A stretch of DNA of 64,000 nt from Cristatella mucedo (lineage: Eukaryota; Bryozoa; Phylactolaemata; Cristatellidae), in contig WPIO01000251.1 of the NCBI GenBank assembly GCA_009760855.2, positions 62,001 to 126,000 on the forward strand. Direction: 5' to 3'. Shown here piece after piece: positions 33,578 through 45,745 of the stretch; the first letter of the stretch is position 1, and each line of letters opens with the position of its first letter. The position numbers and the translations under genes are program-made. The notes under the pieces are model-generated. The model saw only the letters and a program-made list of their open reading frames with translations. It did no database searches and was not told the DNA's origin.

Positions 33578-34004
33578 AATAATAATAATGCATTTGTATA
33601 TCGCCCTAAGGGAATGAAATCTCTCGCTAGGCACTTTAGAGATGCTGCATATAAAGCATTAGTAAATATTTATTGGCAAAAACCCCAAGAAGAGGCACGT
33701 CAAGCAGCAGGCACAAGCTGGTAAGTGGATACATATACACGGAGGTTGAATCACACAGACTCACCAAATGCTGCAACACAAGGGTGCGTTTTTAGCTTAT
33801 TTTTAAATGTTGTCGTGTCCATGGATGTCGTGACGCCAATAGAAATTTAGTTCCAAACTTTTAGAGCATAAGAACTAAAGGTACGGTCTCCAACAATTTT
33901 TAGGTTCGTACGAGGTCTGGCCAAGCGAGTCGAGTCAGAACAGCGGGTTGTGCGATTCTTCACCTGGTAGGGAAGTAGTTCTGATAGGTAGGCTGGAATC
34001 AGAG
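33578..34004 (-). mobile_element. LINE-A subfamily 3' end nested in another LINE-A
   Basis: Begins AATAATAATAATGC, then ATCGCCCTAAGGGAATGAAA and CTAGGCACTTTAGAGATG. Its 3' UTR differs from the common LINE-A (CAAAAACCCCAAGAAGAGGC). Upstream it has the usual C-terminal ORF codons in antisense. It divides the plus-strand copy between RT codons that are adjacent in intact elements. Confidence 0.8.
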
Positions 34005-34287
34005 AATGAAGGATCTTTGGCTTCAGCCTACATATCAGATCTACTCCTCCACTATGCTAAGCTTTGCACGACCCAATTTTTGGAATCTAATTGTTAAACT
34101 GTACCTCTTAAAAACCTTAAATCCTTTGGAGACTGTGCCTTTAGTTCGTCTATTCCCAAAGCCTAGAGTTCAATTTCGAATGGCGTCACGACATCTCCTG
34201 ACACGAGGGCAGTTACAAAGAAGCTAAAAACGCATCCATGTATCACATTATTTAGTGGGTCCATGTATTTTTCCCTTTATGTGCCTA
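34005..34287 (+). mobile_element. LINE-A, continuation after nested insertion
   Basis: CTTTGGCTTCAGCC picks up where 33,577 stopped, and continues to CCTTTATGTGCCTATA in the 3' UTR, where a SINE-1 begins. Confidence 0.85.
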
Positions 34288-34426
34288 TATAAATATAATT
34301 CATTGGTATGGTGCCCTAAGAGAGCTTTATCTCTTTTCAGGTTGCTGGTATATGCCAAGGGGCTTGACCCTATGACCTCGGCCAGACTTTGGTCCGGGTG
34401 AGCACCTAAATCACGGGGCCAAACCT
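34288..34426 (-). mobile_element. SINE-1, nearly full length, in a LINE-A 3' UTR
   Basis: Minus strand: GGCCCCGTGATTTAGGTGC (A-box region), GACCAAAGTCTGGCCGAGGT, GGGTCAAGCCCCTTGGC (B-box region), then GAGATAAAGCTCTCTTAGGG and CACCATACCAATGAATTATA. Matches the 50.5 kb copy in every block. Flanking LINE-A sequence continues at about 34,427; an imperfect repeat beginning TGTGC flanks it. Confidence 0.85.
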
Positions 34427-34535
34427 GTGCAGCTTAAGCACACTGACACTGTGCATGCTGCCACTAACCATACTTGAATGCTCATCTTGTGCATTTTACC
34501 GGTAACCACGTTAGGCTTGTTTTCATACGCCTCCG
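34427..34535 (+). mobile_element. LINE-A 3' UTR, continuation after SINE-1
   Basis: CACACTGACACTGTGCATGC onward to ACCACGTTAGGCTTGTTTT. The terminal GCGC tail is not present. Confidence 0.8.
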
Positions 34536-34674
34536 CATTCTCAAAATCTGTCAAAGTTATAATTATGACTATTTGCATTTGCTCTTTTTACCTGCCATCA
34601 ACTATTCGCTCACTGCTTTTCAAACAGTAAGCTTGTTCAAGACGCAAATATATGCTTTTTAAATAGAACTGAGA

Positions 34675-34787
34675 GCGCTGGCAGAGCTGATTTTGAGTGT
34701 TTAGCTTTTTTAAATTTCTTAATCACAATTGGTTCGCCATAACTAAGTAAGTTGGTTTATTGTCATTTAACTTGATATAAATAATGG
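34675..34787 (-). mobile_element. LINE-A RT scrap
   Basis: GGCAGAGCTGATTTTGAGTG and AATCACAATTGGTTCGCCAT correspond, in antisense, to the codons for NLLVMGKPNVI...LKIGSAS just after the RT catalytic box. Confidence 0.75.
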
Positions 34788-35149
34788 AGCTGGACTTTTG
34801 CACTAGCTAACGAACCCCAGTTATTAAAAATTTCTATAACCGGGCTGTGTGCCGTATCTGACAAGGGAATTCTTGGAATTCCTCTCTTTTGAGGCTAATC
34901 ACGATATTACAGAAACTCTGCTGGTAGACTTGCCAAGCTTCAAGATAGAGGTAGTAGATGTCGACTTTGCATGTGATTCAGAGATCCTTTAATACTGTTG
35001 CCGATCACTCTTCTTCCATTTTTCGTCAAAGATTTGTGAAAAAAAATTGTCGCTAAACAGCTTTTAGCACTTATTGAAAAGAATAAATCTATAGACAAAT
35101 TTTAGTCGGGTCCAAGTGGCAGCTGAAATTCCACTGAAATTGCTCTCTT
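34788..35149. other. No recognisable gene
   Basis: Between LINE scraps; nothing recognised. Confidence 0.5.
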
Positions 35150-35862
35150 CTTTCATTTATATGAGTCTTACGGTGGCCGATTTGTAGAACTTGGATTCAA
35201 CCCCTATTTCAAGAGAAGGATTAAAAATTTCAGTTATGGCTTCGTTAAATTTGTCTGCCATTAAAGATGATAGAGGGTATGGTATAGGGTTTTCAGGAGA
35301 CGAGCTCTTATTAAAAGACAATATTAAGGGTAGCCACATTACCATGTAGAAACCTCAGGAAATCTCTTAATGATGGACAAAGGATGCGATTCAACCGTTG
35401 CTTTAGTTGTAGGAATCTTTACAGAGCCCCGAATGTGCACATTTTATCAGGAAAGAAAGCTGAAAACTGTTCAGCCGAGCAGTGAATATCTGGGTAGTGA
35501 GACCACTTAGTATTGGCCAGCTAATTATTCCCCTCTTATAAATTTGTTTTGGGTCTGGCTGGCCGGACTTCTGTTTTCGCGTAAAAAAGAAGCCCTAGCT
35601 ACGGTAAGCTTCAGAATGTAGACTCAAACGAAGTCTTTGACACAAACTAGATCTTCATCAGACCCAGACTTCGTAAAGCTTTGTTCAAGCCTGCCCTTAA
35701 AACGGCACGTATCTTGAAGTTATTTAGTAAATTGAAAGGAGTCTCCGAGACTTTGTACACGGACAGAATACATGAGAGCTTACTCGGCATGGGCACTCCT
35801 AAGTGTAATTTTACCTACATCAGAAAGGTTATCGAATTTATCGGTTGGGTCTGGGTTGTGTA
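35150..35862 (-). mobile_element. LINE-B fragment, endonuclease-RT linker and RT N-terminus
   Basis: Minus strand: linker codons from about 35,860, with TFLRKTFHK-type basic segments, then 35,345-35,157 reading MADKFNEAITEIFNPSLEIG. Colinear with 37,460-38,130. It abuts the 3' end of the next LINE-B at 35,863. Confidence 0.8.
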
Positions 35863-38800
35863 ATGTAATTTATCTCCGTATGTAACTCCGCAAACCCATA
35901 AAGACCATGTGGGTGTTACGCAGGACAGTGTTGTATAGCCCACTCACAGTCTAAGCAGCTTTCTGTAGCTAACAAACTTCGTCTCACGTAACAAAGAGAA
36001 AATGGGAAGCACAGCAGAGTCAGGAGAGCAGTTGAGATAGTGAATAGCATAGCGTTAGCAGCTCAGGATCGCTGAAAAGGATGAGCTATAGTCGGAAGCA
36101 GGGAACTAGTTATTGTTTCGTAAGAAACTGTGGAAGCAAGTGCCACAGTCTAGGACCTGCAGAGCTAAAGCTTCTGTCGCCAACGGTGCTTAAGCGGAGG
36201 AATGAAACAGCTAATTTATTTTCCACACAGGACCTGAAGGCGCGAACAGGCTGAAACTGGTGCAGCAGTTCAGCTAGGTACGAAGGAGCCAAGCCGTGGC
36301 GGGCCTTGTGGGTCAGCGTAAGAACTTTGCTCTGTATCCGTTGCTCAACCAGCATTCATCCTAGCTCTTTTAGCACAAGGAGACACGTGCTCAAACCTCT
36401 GGGACTTGAAGATTACCCTTGAAGCCATATTCATAGCTAGTTGCAGTGGCCTAGTTGCTTTCTTTGGTAGCCTAGCCAAAAGGGAGTTACAATAATCAAG
36501 CCAAGACAGAACTAAGGAGGTAGTTGAATTTTTTGCTAGAAACTATGGAAGAAAGCTCCTAATCTTGGATAGGGATCGGACGTGACTGCTAGCTGTAGAA
36601 ACAGTCTTCTGAATGAAGCTTTTAAAATGTATGTAGCTTTCGAAAACGAGACCTCAATTTCGAGCAAATGGTGTTGGTCGCATAGCAGCATCATCTATTA
36701 GAAGAGCAATGCCTTTTAATCCAGCCACGAGCTTTGGGTGTCCAATGAGCAGCAGTTCGGTTTTATTGCCAATTAGTTTCAAGGAGTTTTCCAACATCCT
36801 GGATCGAATCGAATGTTGGCAAGGTAAGCATTCAGTTTATCATTTGCTGCCGCTGATTCCGACGGTTTGAATGACAAATACGGCGAGTATTGTCAGCGTA
36901 AAAGTGATATCATACTCCATGGGCCTTAATCACTTTTCCCAGAGGTTGAGTATAGACGGAGAACAGCGAGGGACCGAGTACAGACCCTTGAGGGATTCAA
37001 CAGATGACCCGTCTCGTGTGTGAGACCTGACCCCCACACGAAACGCATTGAACACAATCAGACAAGTACGATTTAAACCACGCCAGTTCCTCGACTGCCA
37101 GACCAATGATTGTTCTCAATCGTTTGAATAGAACATCGTGATCAATGGTGTCGAAGGTTTGATAGATCCAGCAGTGCTAGGGCAGTGATATTCCCGTCAT
37201 CATCGCCACGTAAAATGTCTTTGTTAACACGTAGGAGAGCAGTTTCAGTGGATTGCTGCCTCTTGAACCCTTATTGAAATGTTTCTGACATTTCATTCTT
37301 TTTAATGTGTTCAACCAGATGCTTAGCAATAATTGTTTCAAGAATCTTTGATAAGAAAAGAAGAAGGGAAACTGGGCGAGTTCGCAAGGACCTCTGTATG
37401 TAATCCAGGCTTTTTGAGTACGGGTCTAACGATTGCCGATTTTAATGACTTGGGAACAACCCGTTTTTCCAAAGAAGCATTAAAAATCTCGGTTATGGTA
37501 GGGCAAAGTTGGTCTTCCAGTGAAGACCACAGAGATGGTTGCATAGTGTCTTCAGGAGTTGAGCTCTTTTTTCAAGACCTTATTAAGGTAGCCACATCGC
37601 ATGCAGAAACCTCGGCAAACCATTAAGGAATGTCACAAGGTTGTGATTTTACAATTGCTTTAGTCTGAGGGGGCTTTATAGAGGCAAGAATGTGCACAAT
37701 ACAATTTTCTTAGCAAAGAAGGCTGAAAAATTTTCGGCTGAGCCATTAACATCTGGAGATTCAGACTTCTCAGCATTGGCCAGTTAATTGTTTACTGTCT
37801 TACAAATCTGTTTATGGTCCGACTGGAAGGAATTCAGTTTTCGAGTGAAAAAAGGAGCCCTGGATTGTTTAAGCTTCCGGGTTTTAACTGGAAGGAATTC
37901 TTTGAAACTGACTAGATCTGCCTCAGACCCCGATTTCGTAAAACGGTGTTCAAGCCTGTGCTTAACACGACACATCTTTTGAAGTTTTTTCTAAATTGTT
38001 AGTAATCTCTACGACTGTACACGCATAGAATGATCGGAAGCATGCATGTCAAGACCAATCCTGATTGTTATGTTCACTGCATCAGTGAGGGTGTCGAGGC
38101 TGTCGGTTGAGTCTTGGTGCAGATCAAGAAGACCTGCACCACAGACAGATTTCAAAACTTGTCTATTTTAATGCTTTGTAAGTTACTTCACTGGACAAGT
38201 TCGACATTACACTATAAGTACAAGGGAGCAAGAACAGCAAACGAGACCTAAAATTATCCGAGAGGGTCAGCGTGCCCACCACAAGGTCAGTGGGGAAGAC
38301 GTCCTTAGTGATCACGAGATCTAGAATATGGCCACCGACGTGGGTGCTATGATTAACGTGTTGGACCAAAGCAAAGTTCTCCAGACAGTCAAGAAATAAG
38401 CGGACCTGGCTTTTGCTAGGGTTGACAATAAAAATATTGAAGTCTCCAATTAAGCAGTCAGTAAAGGCCTATCGCACACAAATATTTTATCTAAGAACTC
38501 AGAAAACTCCTCTATAAACAAGTTTAGACAGATAGAAGGAAGTTGGTAAATCACAGCAGTGAGAAGCGTTGTCTTTGATGAGGACCTGATTGCAACTGAT
38601 TCAAAAGATGGCCCATACACAAAATTGCACATCTTAAAGCCGAAAAATGTACGAACAACAATGGCAACCCAGCCACTAACCATTTCTGAACGCATGGACT
38701 GATAGTATAAGAAACCGGGTGGGGTGGTCTCAGATATGCAGCGGCTAGAACAAGGCGTCATCCAAATTTTGGTAAGCAGAAATGCATCTTGCTTCTCCTG

Positions 38801-39165
38801 AATCACCTGATCGCGGATAACTAACCCTTGGTTTTTAGTGTGCGGACTTTAGTTGGCGGAATTTAAGAGGCTGACCAACAACTGGGCGAAGCCGGTGAAG
38901 TGGCTTGTATTGCAGTCGGCATGTAGCCGGCCCAGCAGGTGCAGGCCCTTCGAATTTGCTTTGGACCTTACTAACGGCCGCCGGTAGACGTTTCATAATA
39001 TGCTGAGGGACTCCAGGTGAGCTGCTACCGCAATGAGAACTATTCAGAGCTTTAAACTTATGTGTCGTGGGTTTGATAACCGAGCAGTTGATTGGGCTTA
39101 GCAGGATGCAGGAAGGTTCTCACTGACCCGCCGAATAAGGCCCGCCGGTAGGTATCGGCTATTGG
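35863..39165 (-). mobile_element. LINE-B, longest copy (about 3.3 kb), decayed
   Basis: Minus strand order: a 5' region near 39,160-38,860; an endonuclease start reading QEKQDAFLLTKIWMTPCSS (38,806), then GWVAIVVRTFFG, TAVIYQLP and a DHxHS-like end near 38,290; a linker with LVSFKEFLPVKTRKLKQSRAPF-like codons (37,975-37,790); RT N-terminus with SAIVRPVLKKPGL (37,400); damaged GVPQGS and catalytic regions near 36,900-37,000; the C-terminal domain LVEQRIQSKVLTLTHKARHG (36,355); and a 3' UTR ending at GTTACATACGGAGATAAAT near 35,865. Stops and frameshifts throughout. Confidence 0.88.
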
Positions 39166-39740
39166 CAACGTCGCACCTTATGCTTATCAAGTCCTGTTTT
39201 GTGTAGCTTATCCGAGGACAGCTCGTAAAAATTCAAAGCGAAGATAACAACGGAATACCCGAAGGTATTACGGAGAAATCGAGTAAGGGTCCTGTAATCA
39301 ATAACGGCCTGTCGAACACAGATATTTTTGTGGGGAGTTCCGAAAATTCTCTGTGAACGAGAATATACAGCCAAAGGAGGTCGGTATATCATTACAGTGA
39401 GAGGCATGGTTGTTGATGAGGGCCTAATTGAAACTGCTTCAAACGACGGCCCATGTGAAAAATCGGTGGCCTTATAGCCAAACAATTCACAATCAACTCC
39501 ACCAACAATTGCAACGCAAACAGTAGCACCCCAGCCACCAACCTTGTCAGACAGCATGGATTGAAAGAATGAGAACCGTCGTGGAGTGATCTTAGATATA
39601 CAGCTACCGGAGCAGGGCGTCATCTAATTTTTGGTAAGCAGAAATGCATCAAGCTTTTCTTGGACAGCCTGATCGCCGATAAGTAACCCGTTGCTGTTTA
39701 GCGAGCAGACATTCACCGGCAACGCTCATAGTTCGTAAAC
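39166..39740 (-). mobile_element. Second LINE-B endonuclease fragment
   Basis: Repeats the endonuclease start: QEKLDAFLLTKN near 39,640, TPCSGSCISKITPRRFSFF (39,620), ATDFSHGPSFEAVSIRPSS, TVMIYRPPLAVYS, then VIDYRTLTRFLRNTFGYSVV. It lies 5' of the long copy, head to tail, so it is a separate insertion truncated at its 3' side. Confidence 0.82.
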
Positions 39741-40117
39741 ATGATTCGGCTGTCAAGCTCATAGTCCATAACTGAGGGACATTACACTGCGTTCCTAGCA
39801 CCAACGTTCCTAGCACATAGCCCTAGATACTCTGCCAGCAGTAATATGAGAGGCTATATAGGGATATTTACTGTATTATGATGAGCTTGACTTAAATGAT
39901 TTGAGTACCGATGCTTTATCCGTTCTTAGCGCCTTCACTCCGTGAGGCACTTCGATCAGTAGGCTACCTAGAACACGCCAAATCTGTGCTTTGGTATTAG
40001 TAGCATCTATGTAACGAGAACATATTTTTCTCCTGAAATATTAAGCGTCAGGTTATATGTCAAAAAATGGCGTCAAATGATTTGACGCCACTATGAGCCT
40101 CTAGCAGTCAATTGTTA
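39741..40117. other. No recognisable gene
   Basis: Nothing recognised. Confidence 0.5.
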
Positions 40118-40350
40118 GCCTATACCTCGTACGAATCTCAAATCCTTTGGAGACAGTGCCTTTAGCTCGTATACTTCCAAAACCTGGAACTCACTTCCGA
40201 CTGGTGTCATGACATTTCCTAACTTGACGACATGAAAAAAGCTAGAAAATCATCTATTTATTACAGCATTTAGTGGGTCCGTGTGATTTTTACTCAGTAT
40301 GCTAGTGGATGCCTATACTGAGCATGCTGCCACAAATATATGTATGCATC
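40118..40350 (+). mobile_element. LINE-A fragment, last ORF codons and 3' UTR start
   Basis: TYLSQISNPLE-like region through PKTWNSLPTGVMT and AGCATTTAGTGGGTCC to GAGCATGCTGCCACAAA; truncated before the terminal tail. Confidence 0.85.
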
Positions 40351-40399
40351 AGTCTGAGGACACAAATAGAATATTTGAAACACAGAGTGAAGCTGGCAT

Positions 40400-41235
40400 T
40401 CTCCTACATTGTGTTTTGAACTTTAACTCTTTTTCTCTGTAGCCAGTTTGGTACATCATCTTACGGAAGATTGATCGCGGTCAGAAAAGACTTTGTGACC
40501 TCCACTCTCATGAGCTAGAGTTTTCAAGACGTCTAGAAGACCTGTGCCAAGAATCACTGTTAGATGCCACAATGATATGTGAATGGGGAATGTGAATGTG
40601 GGCAGTTGCAGCTGAACAAATATTCTGCCGGAGAACAAAGATGTCTGGAGAACTCTCTCAAGATGTCTCACTGCAGGTCTCACTGCAGGAGAGGTGATTT
40701 CAAGTATAAAGGATAAAGAGAAGGCCAGCAAGAATGAAGGACAGCATAGATTATCACCGACAAGAAGTTGCAAATACTTTTTCCCCGCCCAAAGATCTCA
40801 ATGCCAAATATGATTTCTTATTGGAACTTGAAAAGCTTTTGAGTACATTTGACTCAACCAAGCTCCACCAGCAATGTCTAGATCTTGGAGGCTTCAGTTG
40901 TTCAGACATTAAACAGAGCTATACAACAAAATATGTGACCATAAAATGCTTCTTGCCACAAGTCACGACTCGGCACTGAAGACATCCTGGAACTCGTGTC
41001 TTTTATAATCTGTTATGGCAAAGATGTGTTTCCTAATTTGATAATTTCCCTGCAGGTTCTACTGACCATAGTTGTATCAGCTGCCACTTGTGAACCTAAT
41101 AACCCTGTCTTATCCGATGGGGGCAAGATCAACTTTCTGATTTGGCCTTGCGAAGCATAAAGAAAGAAACACTGGAAAATATTGACTTTCAAAGTGTAAT
41201 AAACCAGATTTCCATGTTCAAGGCCTGAAATATTT
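40400..41235 (+). pseudogene. hAT / ZMYM-type transposase relic, C-terminal part
   Basis: Fragments in order: SGELSQDVSLQ near 40,640; FSPPKDLNAKYDFLLELEKL, then STKLHQQCLDLGGFSCSDI at 40,780-40,920; FDNFPAGS-type codons and VLLTIVVSAATCE near 41,055; and SIKKETLENIDFQSVINQIS near 41,155-41,220. The last two fit the hAT C-terminal dimerisation region of domesticated ZMYM1-like and free hAT transposases (LLTIPVT.ASCERSFS...LALLSIE...). Frameshifts and a missing segment after ATCE show it is dead. No DDE core or terminal repeats seen. Family assignment is from memory of the motif. Confidence 0.6.
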
Positions 41236-41814
41236 ACCTAAATTAAAGCTGCGATAGCTACCTTTTACCTCTACAACAGTTAATAAAACTTTCTCCACTC
41301 GATGTGCAGCTAGCGAGTGTTTTTTTAAATTTCTTCAGTGGTGGAGCTATATTGGAGCAATTTTTGACAAGGGAAGGGGCGCCATTTTGTAGCTTTGTCC
41401 CCGGGCACAGAAACATGAAGACTCTCATAATGCCTCTGGTTTCATGCGGTCATGAGCAATAACCAGGAGTCGGAAATAAACTGTATGAAAATAATTAAGA
41501 ACCCCTATAAAAAAAACGTGAACTAGGCACTCCCCTATATTAACGCCGTGAACTAGGCACTCGTATTCTTATTAAATCCAGCCATGACTTTGGCAATATT
41601 CCTTACCTGAAAAATAGTCAAGTTGACAGTTGGGGAATGTTCTTACCTAAAGCCACGTTATTTAAAACTATATATACATTACGGGCAGACTTCCCAAGAG
41701 AAACTGTAGCTGATTCTACGTTAAAGGTAAGGTAGTCTTAACTTTGAATATGACTTATTACTTAAAATAATCTGATTTCAATCATTAGTAAGCTTCATAA
41801 AGTTTAGAGGTTGA
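41236..41814. other. No recognisable gene
   Basis: A 16-base direct repeat CGTGAACTAGGCACTC occurs at 41,517 and 41,547. Otherwise nothing recognised. Confidence 0.5.
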
Positions 41815-41902
41815 TTTGGCCGAATGGTTAAGATGCTCGTTTTAATTACCACTATCAAATTGAATGTTTTTATTACCGAGGTCGAGGGCTCGTTGTTAGT
41901 GA
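41815..41902 (+). mobile_element. SINE-1 head (tRNA-like), tail missing
   Basis: TTTGGCCGAATGGTTAAGAT resembles the A-box half of tRNA-Leu/Ser-type genes and of SINE-1. CGAGGTCGAGGGCTCG corresponds to the B-box region. No acceptor stem pairing and no LINE-like tail, so not a functional tRNA gene. Confidence 0.55.
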
Positions 41903-42256
41903 CGCATCAGTCAGTCTTTGAATGCTATTTTTCAAATTGCTTACTTATGATTCAATTTGAAGTTGACAGGTGTTTTTTTCAAACGTTTTTAAATTACCTG
42001 AGAATAAATTTGTTCTACTGTGGAATTCTAATTAGTTTTTACCCGTTTAATTATTATAGTGACTTTCATTAGACGTTCTGTGGATGTACTGATGCAGTTA
42101 TGGGGGCTATCCCAATTTTTTTAAATACTTCCTCAAAGCACTAGACGTTTTATACTAACACAACCTGGTTATTTCATATGTTAAATAATCTAATTCCCAA
42201 TATCACAAATCAAAGTTGTACAAGCGTCGCCATGTTTTCTCTTTACGTGTGAACCA

Positions 42257-42286
42257 GAATATATCTATATATATATATATATATAT
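42257..42286. repeat. AT dinucleotide microsatellite
   Basis: About fifteen TA units, followed by a T run. Confidence 0.95.
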
Positions 42287-42390
42287 TTTTTCTTGGCTCA
42301 CATTTAAAGAGAAAACTCAGTTACAAATATGTGTTTTCAATCCAATAGTTGATAAAATTGTGTATGATTTAATGTTGCCTGGTAAAAAGG

Positions 42391-42735
42391 AAAATAACTT
42401 TGGAAATATTCTTACTTGCTTAGAAAAGTATTCCTCATTACAGTTTGTCCATGCATTTCCGAAATCCCCTCTTGACTTTAGTCTTTCAATTCTCACCGGT
42501 CTTCCAGCTTGTAAAACATTGAGCATTCAGTTAAATAAAAACTCAGCGGATAGTCTTGCCTGCTATGAGTGTCACAGTTTTCACATTGCACCACTTCTCT
42601 CACACTTGCACTGGCTCCAAAGCCAGCAGCGTTCAAGCAAGTCGAGTTCAAACCTAAGTTCGTATCCTCTAGGTTCCATCTGCTTACCAATCCAAGCTAC
42701 TATCCAAAAGCTAGACATAAAACTATCCTCTTTAT
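42391..42735 (+). mobile_element. LINE-A-like fragment, RT C-terminal region, diverged
   Basis: FVHAFPKSPLDFSLSILTGL, SADSLACYECHSFHIAPLLS and HLHWLQSQQR correspond to the VHAFVASRLDFCNSLL...RLVCRERRSCHITPLLADLHWLPV stretch. It explains the second half of a 181-codon open frame starting at 42,216. Confidence 0.75.
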
Positions 42736-42739
42736 TCAC

Positions 42740-44320
42740 GCGCGTAGCAGCCTCATGCTAACCTCACATTGATTGCTTAGAGACCAAGCGTAGGTAAGTA
42801 AGCTTCATCCCTGAGGAAGCTTCCCAAGCTTATACTCACTACTTGCTTACGTCATGACATTCATTGAACTAAGGAATAAAAAATAAGCTAAATAAAAACT
42901 TTCTAAAATATTCCTGAGTTTCTGAGCATTTTCTTTTTATCGTGTGTACCTTCCCCTGTGCCTAATATGGCTAAAAAGTGGAATCATTGTTTTAAAACAT
43001 CTGAATTTTCAAGAAATTTATTTATTCTAAGTCTGTTTTTAAAATGCTTTAGTATCAATATTTTAGATCATATTGTCAGCTGCTAAGTAGTTCTAGTCTT
43101 AGCAAGCATATTAAACAGATGCGAGATGCGATGAATATCTCGAGGAACTCCTCAGTGAAGTAAGCTGTTGCAGAGCAATGACATCGACATCGGAAGTGAC
43201 TAAGCATTATGGAGGAACTAAATTATGATAACATATATCAAGTATTCAGCTTTTTACTCGACATGAGTTTTTATATGAAAGACACAGAAATGTCTTAAAT
43301 AATTAATCAACAAAAGATTGTTATCAGTGAATGTGCCCAAAAACTTATCTTTAGAATTTTAAGCCTACTTCAAGACCTCAGACTGCTTACATAAATCATC
43401 CACCGTGACTTCCTTCGAATTGCCCATCTGGTTGCTACAGTCCAATAATGTTGAAAAAATAGTCTGTTGTGGCTTTACTTATTTTTATTGCAGCTATTAC
43501 ACGTAATTTGTGGCTTCTATCAAACAAAAGGTGGCTCTTTGATTGCAAAGCCAGAGGAATAAATCATGCACTACAAATCCGCTATCCATAAGTGATCAGA
43601 AATTGTGTTGCTAAATTTTTTCAACAATGTATGACTATTCGACATACTATAGCTAGTTAAAATCGGGGCTTCGCAAATGCAGATTCTGATGCTTAATGAA
43701 ATGCTTTTGGTTGTGTACATAACCCACTGGTTTTTCAATTTGCAAAATAAAAAATGAAGGTCACCACATTTCTTTGGATTAGGCCTACATTCTTCTACTA
43801 GGATATTCTATAATAATTTGAATAAGGAGACATTTTAACACCTTACGGGGTGAAATAATCTCTGACTAGGCCCGAGCAAATGCTGTAAAATTAGCATATC
43901 TTGGATAGCGACGGCACACAGATCAGCGAGCATAAGTACAATAGCAACCAATGTCTAAGCACTAATTAGTGTACACAGGACCAAATACATAAGCGGTGCA
44001 AATGTTTTAAAGCAAATGTGGGTTTAAATGGAACGAAAAGCTTCCAATTGGGAAGATTAACTGATATTATGCATTCGCTTTGTCAACGAGCTTAAATTCA
44101 TTTCTGAAAAAGCCAATTCACTAAAAGAAGGGAACGCGTTTTATATGTTACATTGTTTAAAATTTCAGTGCTTTGGGTTATTCTTTAATAATTGTCAAAT
44201 GGCTGTCTTCAGTTAAAATTTACCATTAGTTACTTATTTCTTAGCCAAGCATATGGCACAATTATTTAGGCAGCGAGCCTTTCAACCAGGTATACTTCGG
44301 CAAGGAAGCATTGGCTCCTT
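42740..44320. other. Intronic sequence; nothing recognised
   Basis: AT-rich; no supported coding region or repeat. Confidence 0.5.
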
Positions 44321-44321
44321 A

Positions 44322-45092
44322 CACCATTGCTGCATGTATTGATGACATCCGCAAATGGACGGCAGCAAATTTGGACTTTTTTAAATAAGGATACCATATC
44401 TAAGTTGGTCCAGGCATTTGTGACATCCCGTCATGACTTTTGTAACTCACTGCTTGCTGACCAACCAGCACGTTCAATCAGGTGCTTACAGCTGGTGCAA
44501 AACTCTGCAGCTAGGCTTGTCTGTTGTGAAAGTCAGTTACCACATCACGCCACTTCTTGCCGACCTACACTGGAAACCAGTCAAGCAACGGATCGACTGC
44601 AGGGTTTCGTCGTTCACTTTTAGGTCACTTCATTCTATGACTCCAGTCTTTCTATTAGATCTACTCTCCCACCAGGCCAAGCATCGAATCACCCGCTTTT
44701 CGGAATCAAACTATTGATCTACACCTCGTAAAATCCTCAAATCTTTTGGAAACCGTGCATTTAGTTTGTATGCTCTCAAAGCCTGGAACTCTCTCCCAAC
44801 TTCCGTTACGACATCCCCTGACTTGACCACATTCAAAAAGAACTTAAAAACGCACCTATTTACGACAGCTTTAGTGAGTCCCTCTGATTCGTCCTTTATG
44901 TGCTTGTGGGTGCTGATGCTGTGCATGCTGACCCTGTGCATGTCACCCCTGACCATGCTATTCATGCTGTTTATCAAGCGTGCTACCACTCCCCATTCGA
45001 TTGTGTTTCCTTCGCAGCAAAAACAAAGCGCCTAGAAAGAGATTGAGTTCTGTGAGGGCTAAATCAAGTGTATTATTATTATTATTTTGTAA
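44322..45092 (+). mobile_element. LINE-A with internal deletion
   Basis: AACIDDIRKWTAANL is joined at about 44,375 directly to LNKDTISKLVQAFVTSRHDF, losing the segment between. Then LLADLHWKPVKQRI, KAWNSLPTSVTTSPDLTTF, the 3' UTR and AAAGCGCCTAGAAAGAG, ending AAATCAAGTGTATTATTATT. Confidence 0.9.
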
Positions 45093-45745
45093 ATATTCCA
45101 ACACATAGCATTCATGTATATATAGCATAAAAAATAGCATTGCCCTAATCCGCCTTTAATCACTGAACTACCTAGACAAATTTATGACATAACACAAATC
45201 ACTATCACTGCTTTGAATTTATGCTGGCACTTTAAAATTCTATATCGACAGCACGAAACAAATAGTCATTTCAGAACTATGGCACTCCATAGAAACTATT
45301 AAATAATATCCGCTGATTTCCTGCCTTTATTTTATTAGCTGACATCAAGCTGACGAGGATTTCACGCTTCTTCCTAATGCAAGTTAGCAATTAGCTGCCA
45401 TACAGCTAGAACCTAAGACCTAAACTGAAAGTGGAAGCTATTTAGCGCAGTGATAAGATTCAGTGCTGCTGATTCTGAACCCAGATGCTAATTACTCTCA
45501 TTTCCTAACAAAATCAAACTAGTTGCCAGGCATGGAACAAGTAAAACTCGCGTCGACTCTATCTTAATCCTGTGTGAGCCGGTGTGAGCTGCAAATTACA
45601 ATAGATGAACTAGCTTGCACAAACTGGACATACAAGTTTCTAAAAAGAATCGCGTTTCGTATTACAGAGGCGGGCTATTTTTTAAGTTTTAACTATTGCG
45701 ATGTTTATAGCCCCTTAATTATAAGAAACAATTAAATGTACTTAC

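Noticed and set aside
41815..41902. tRNA-Leu/Ser gene
   Set aside because: A-box region fits, but the B-box region is poor, stems do not pair and SINE-1 similarity explains it.
42216..42761. 181-codon plus ORF
   Set aside because: First half spans an AT microsatellite and unrecognised AT-rich DNA; second half is diverged LINE-A RT.
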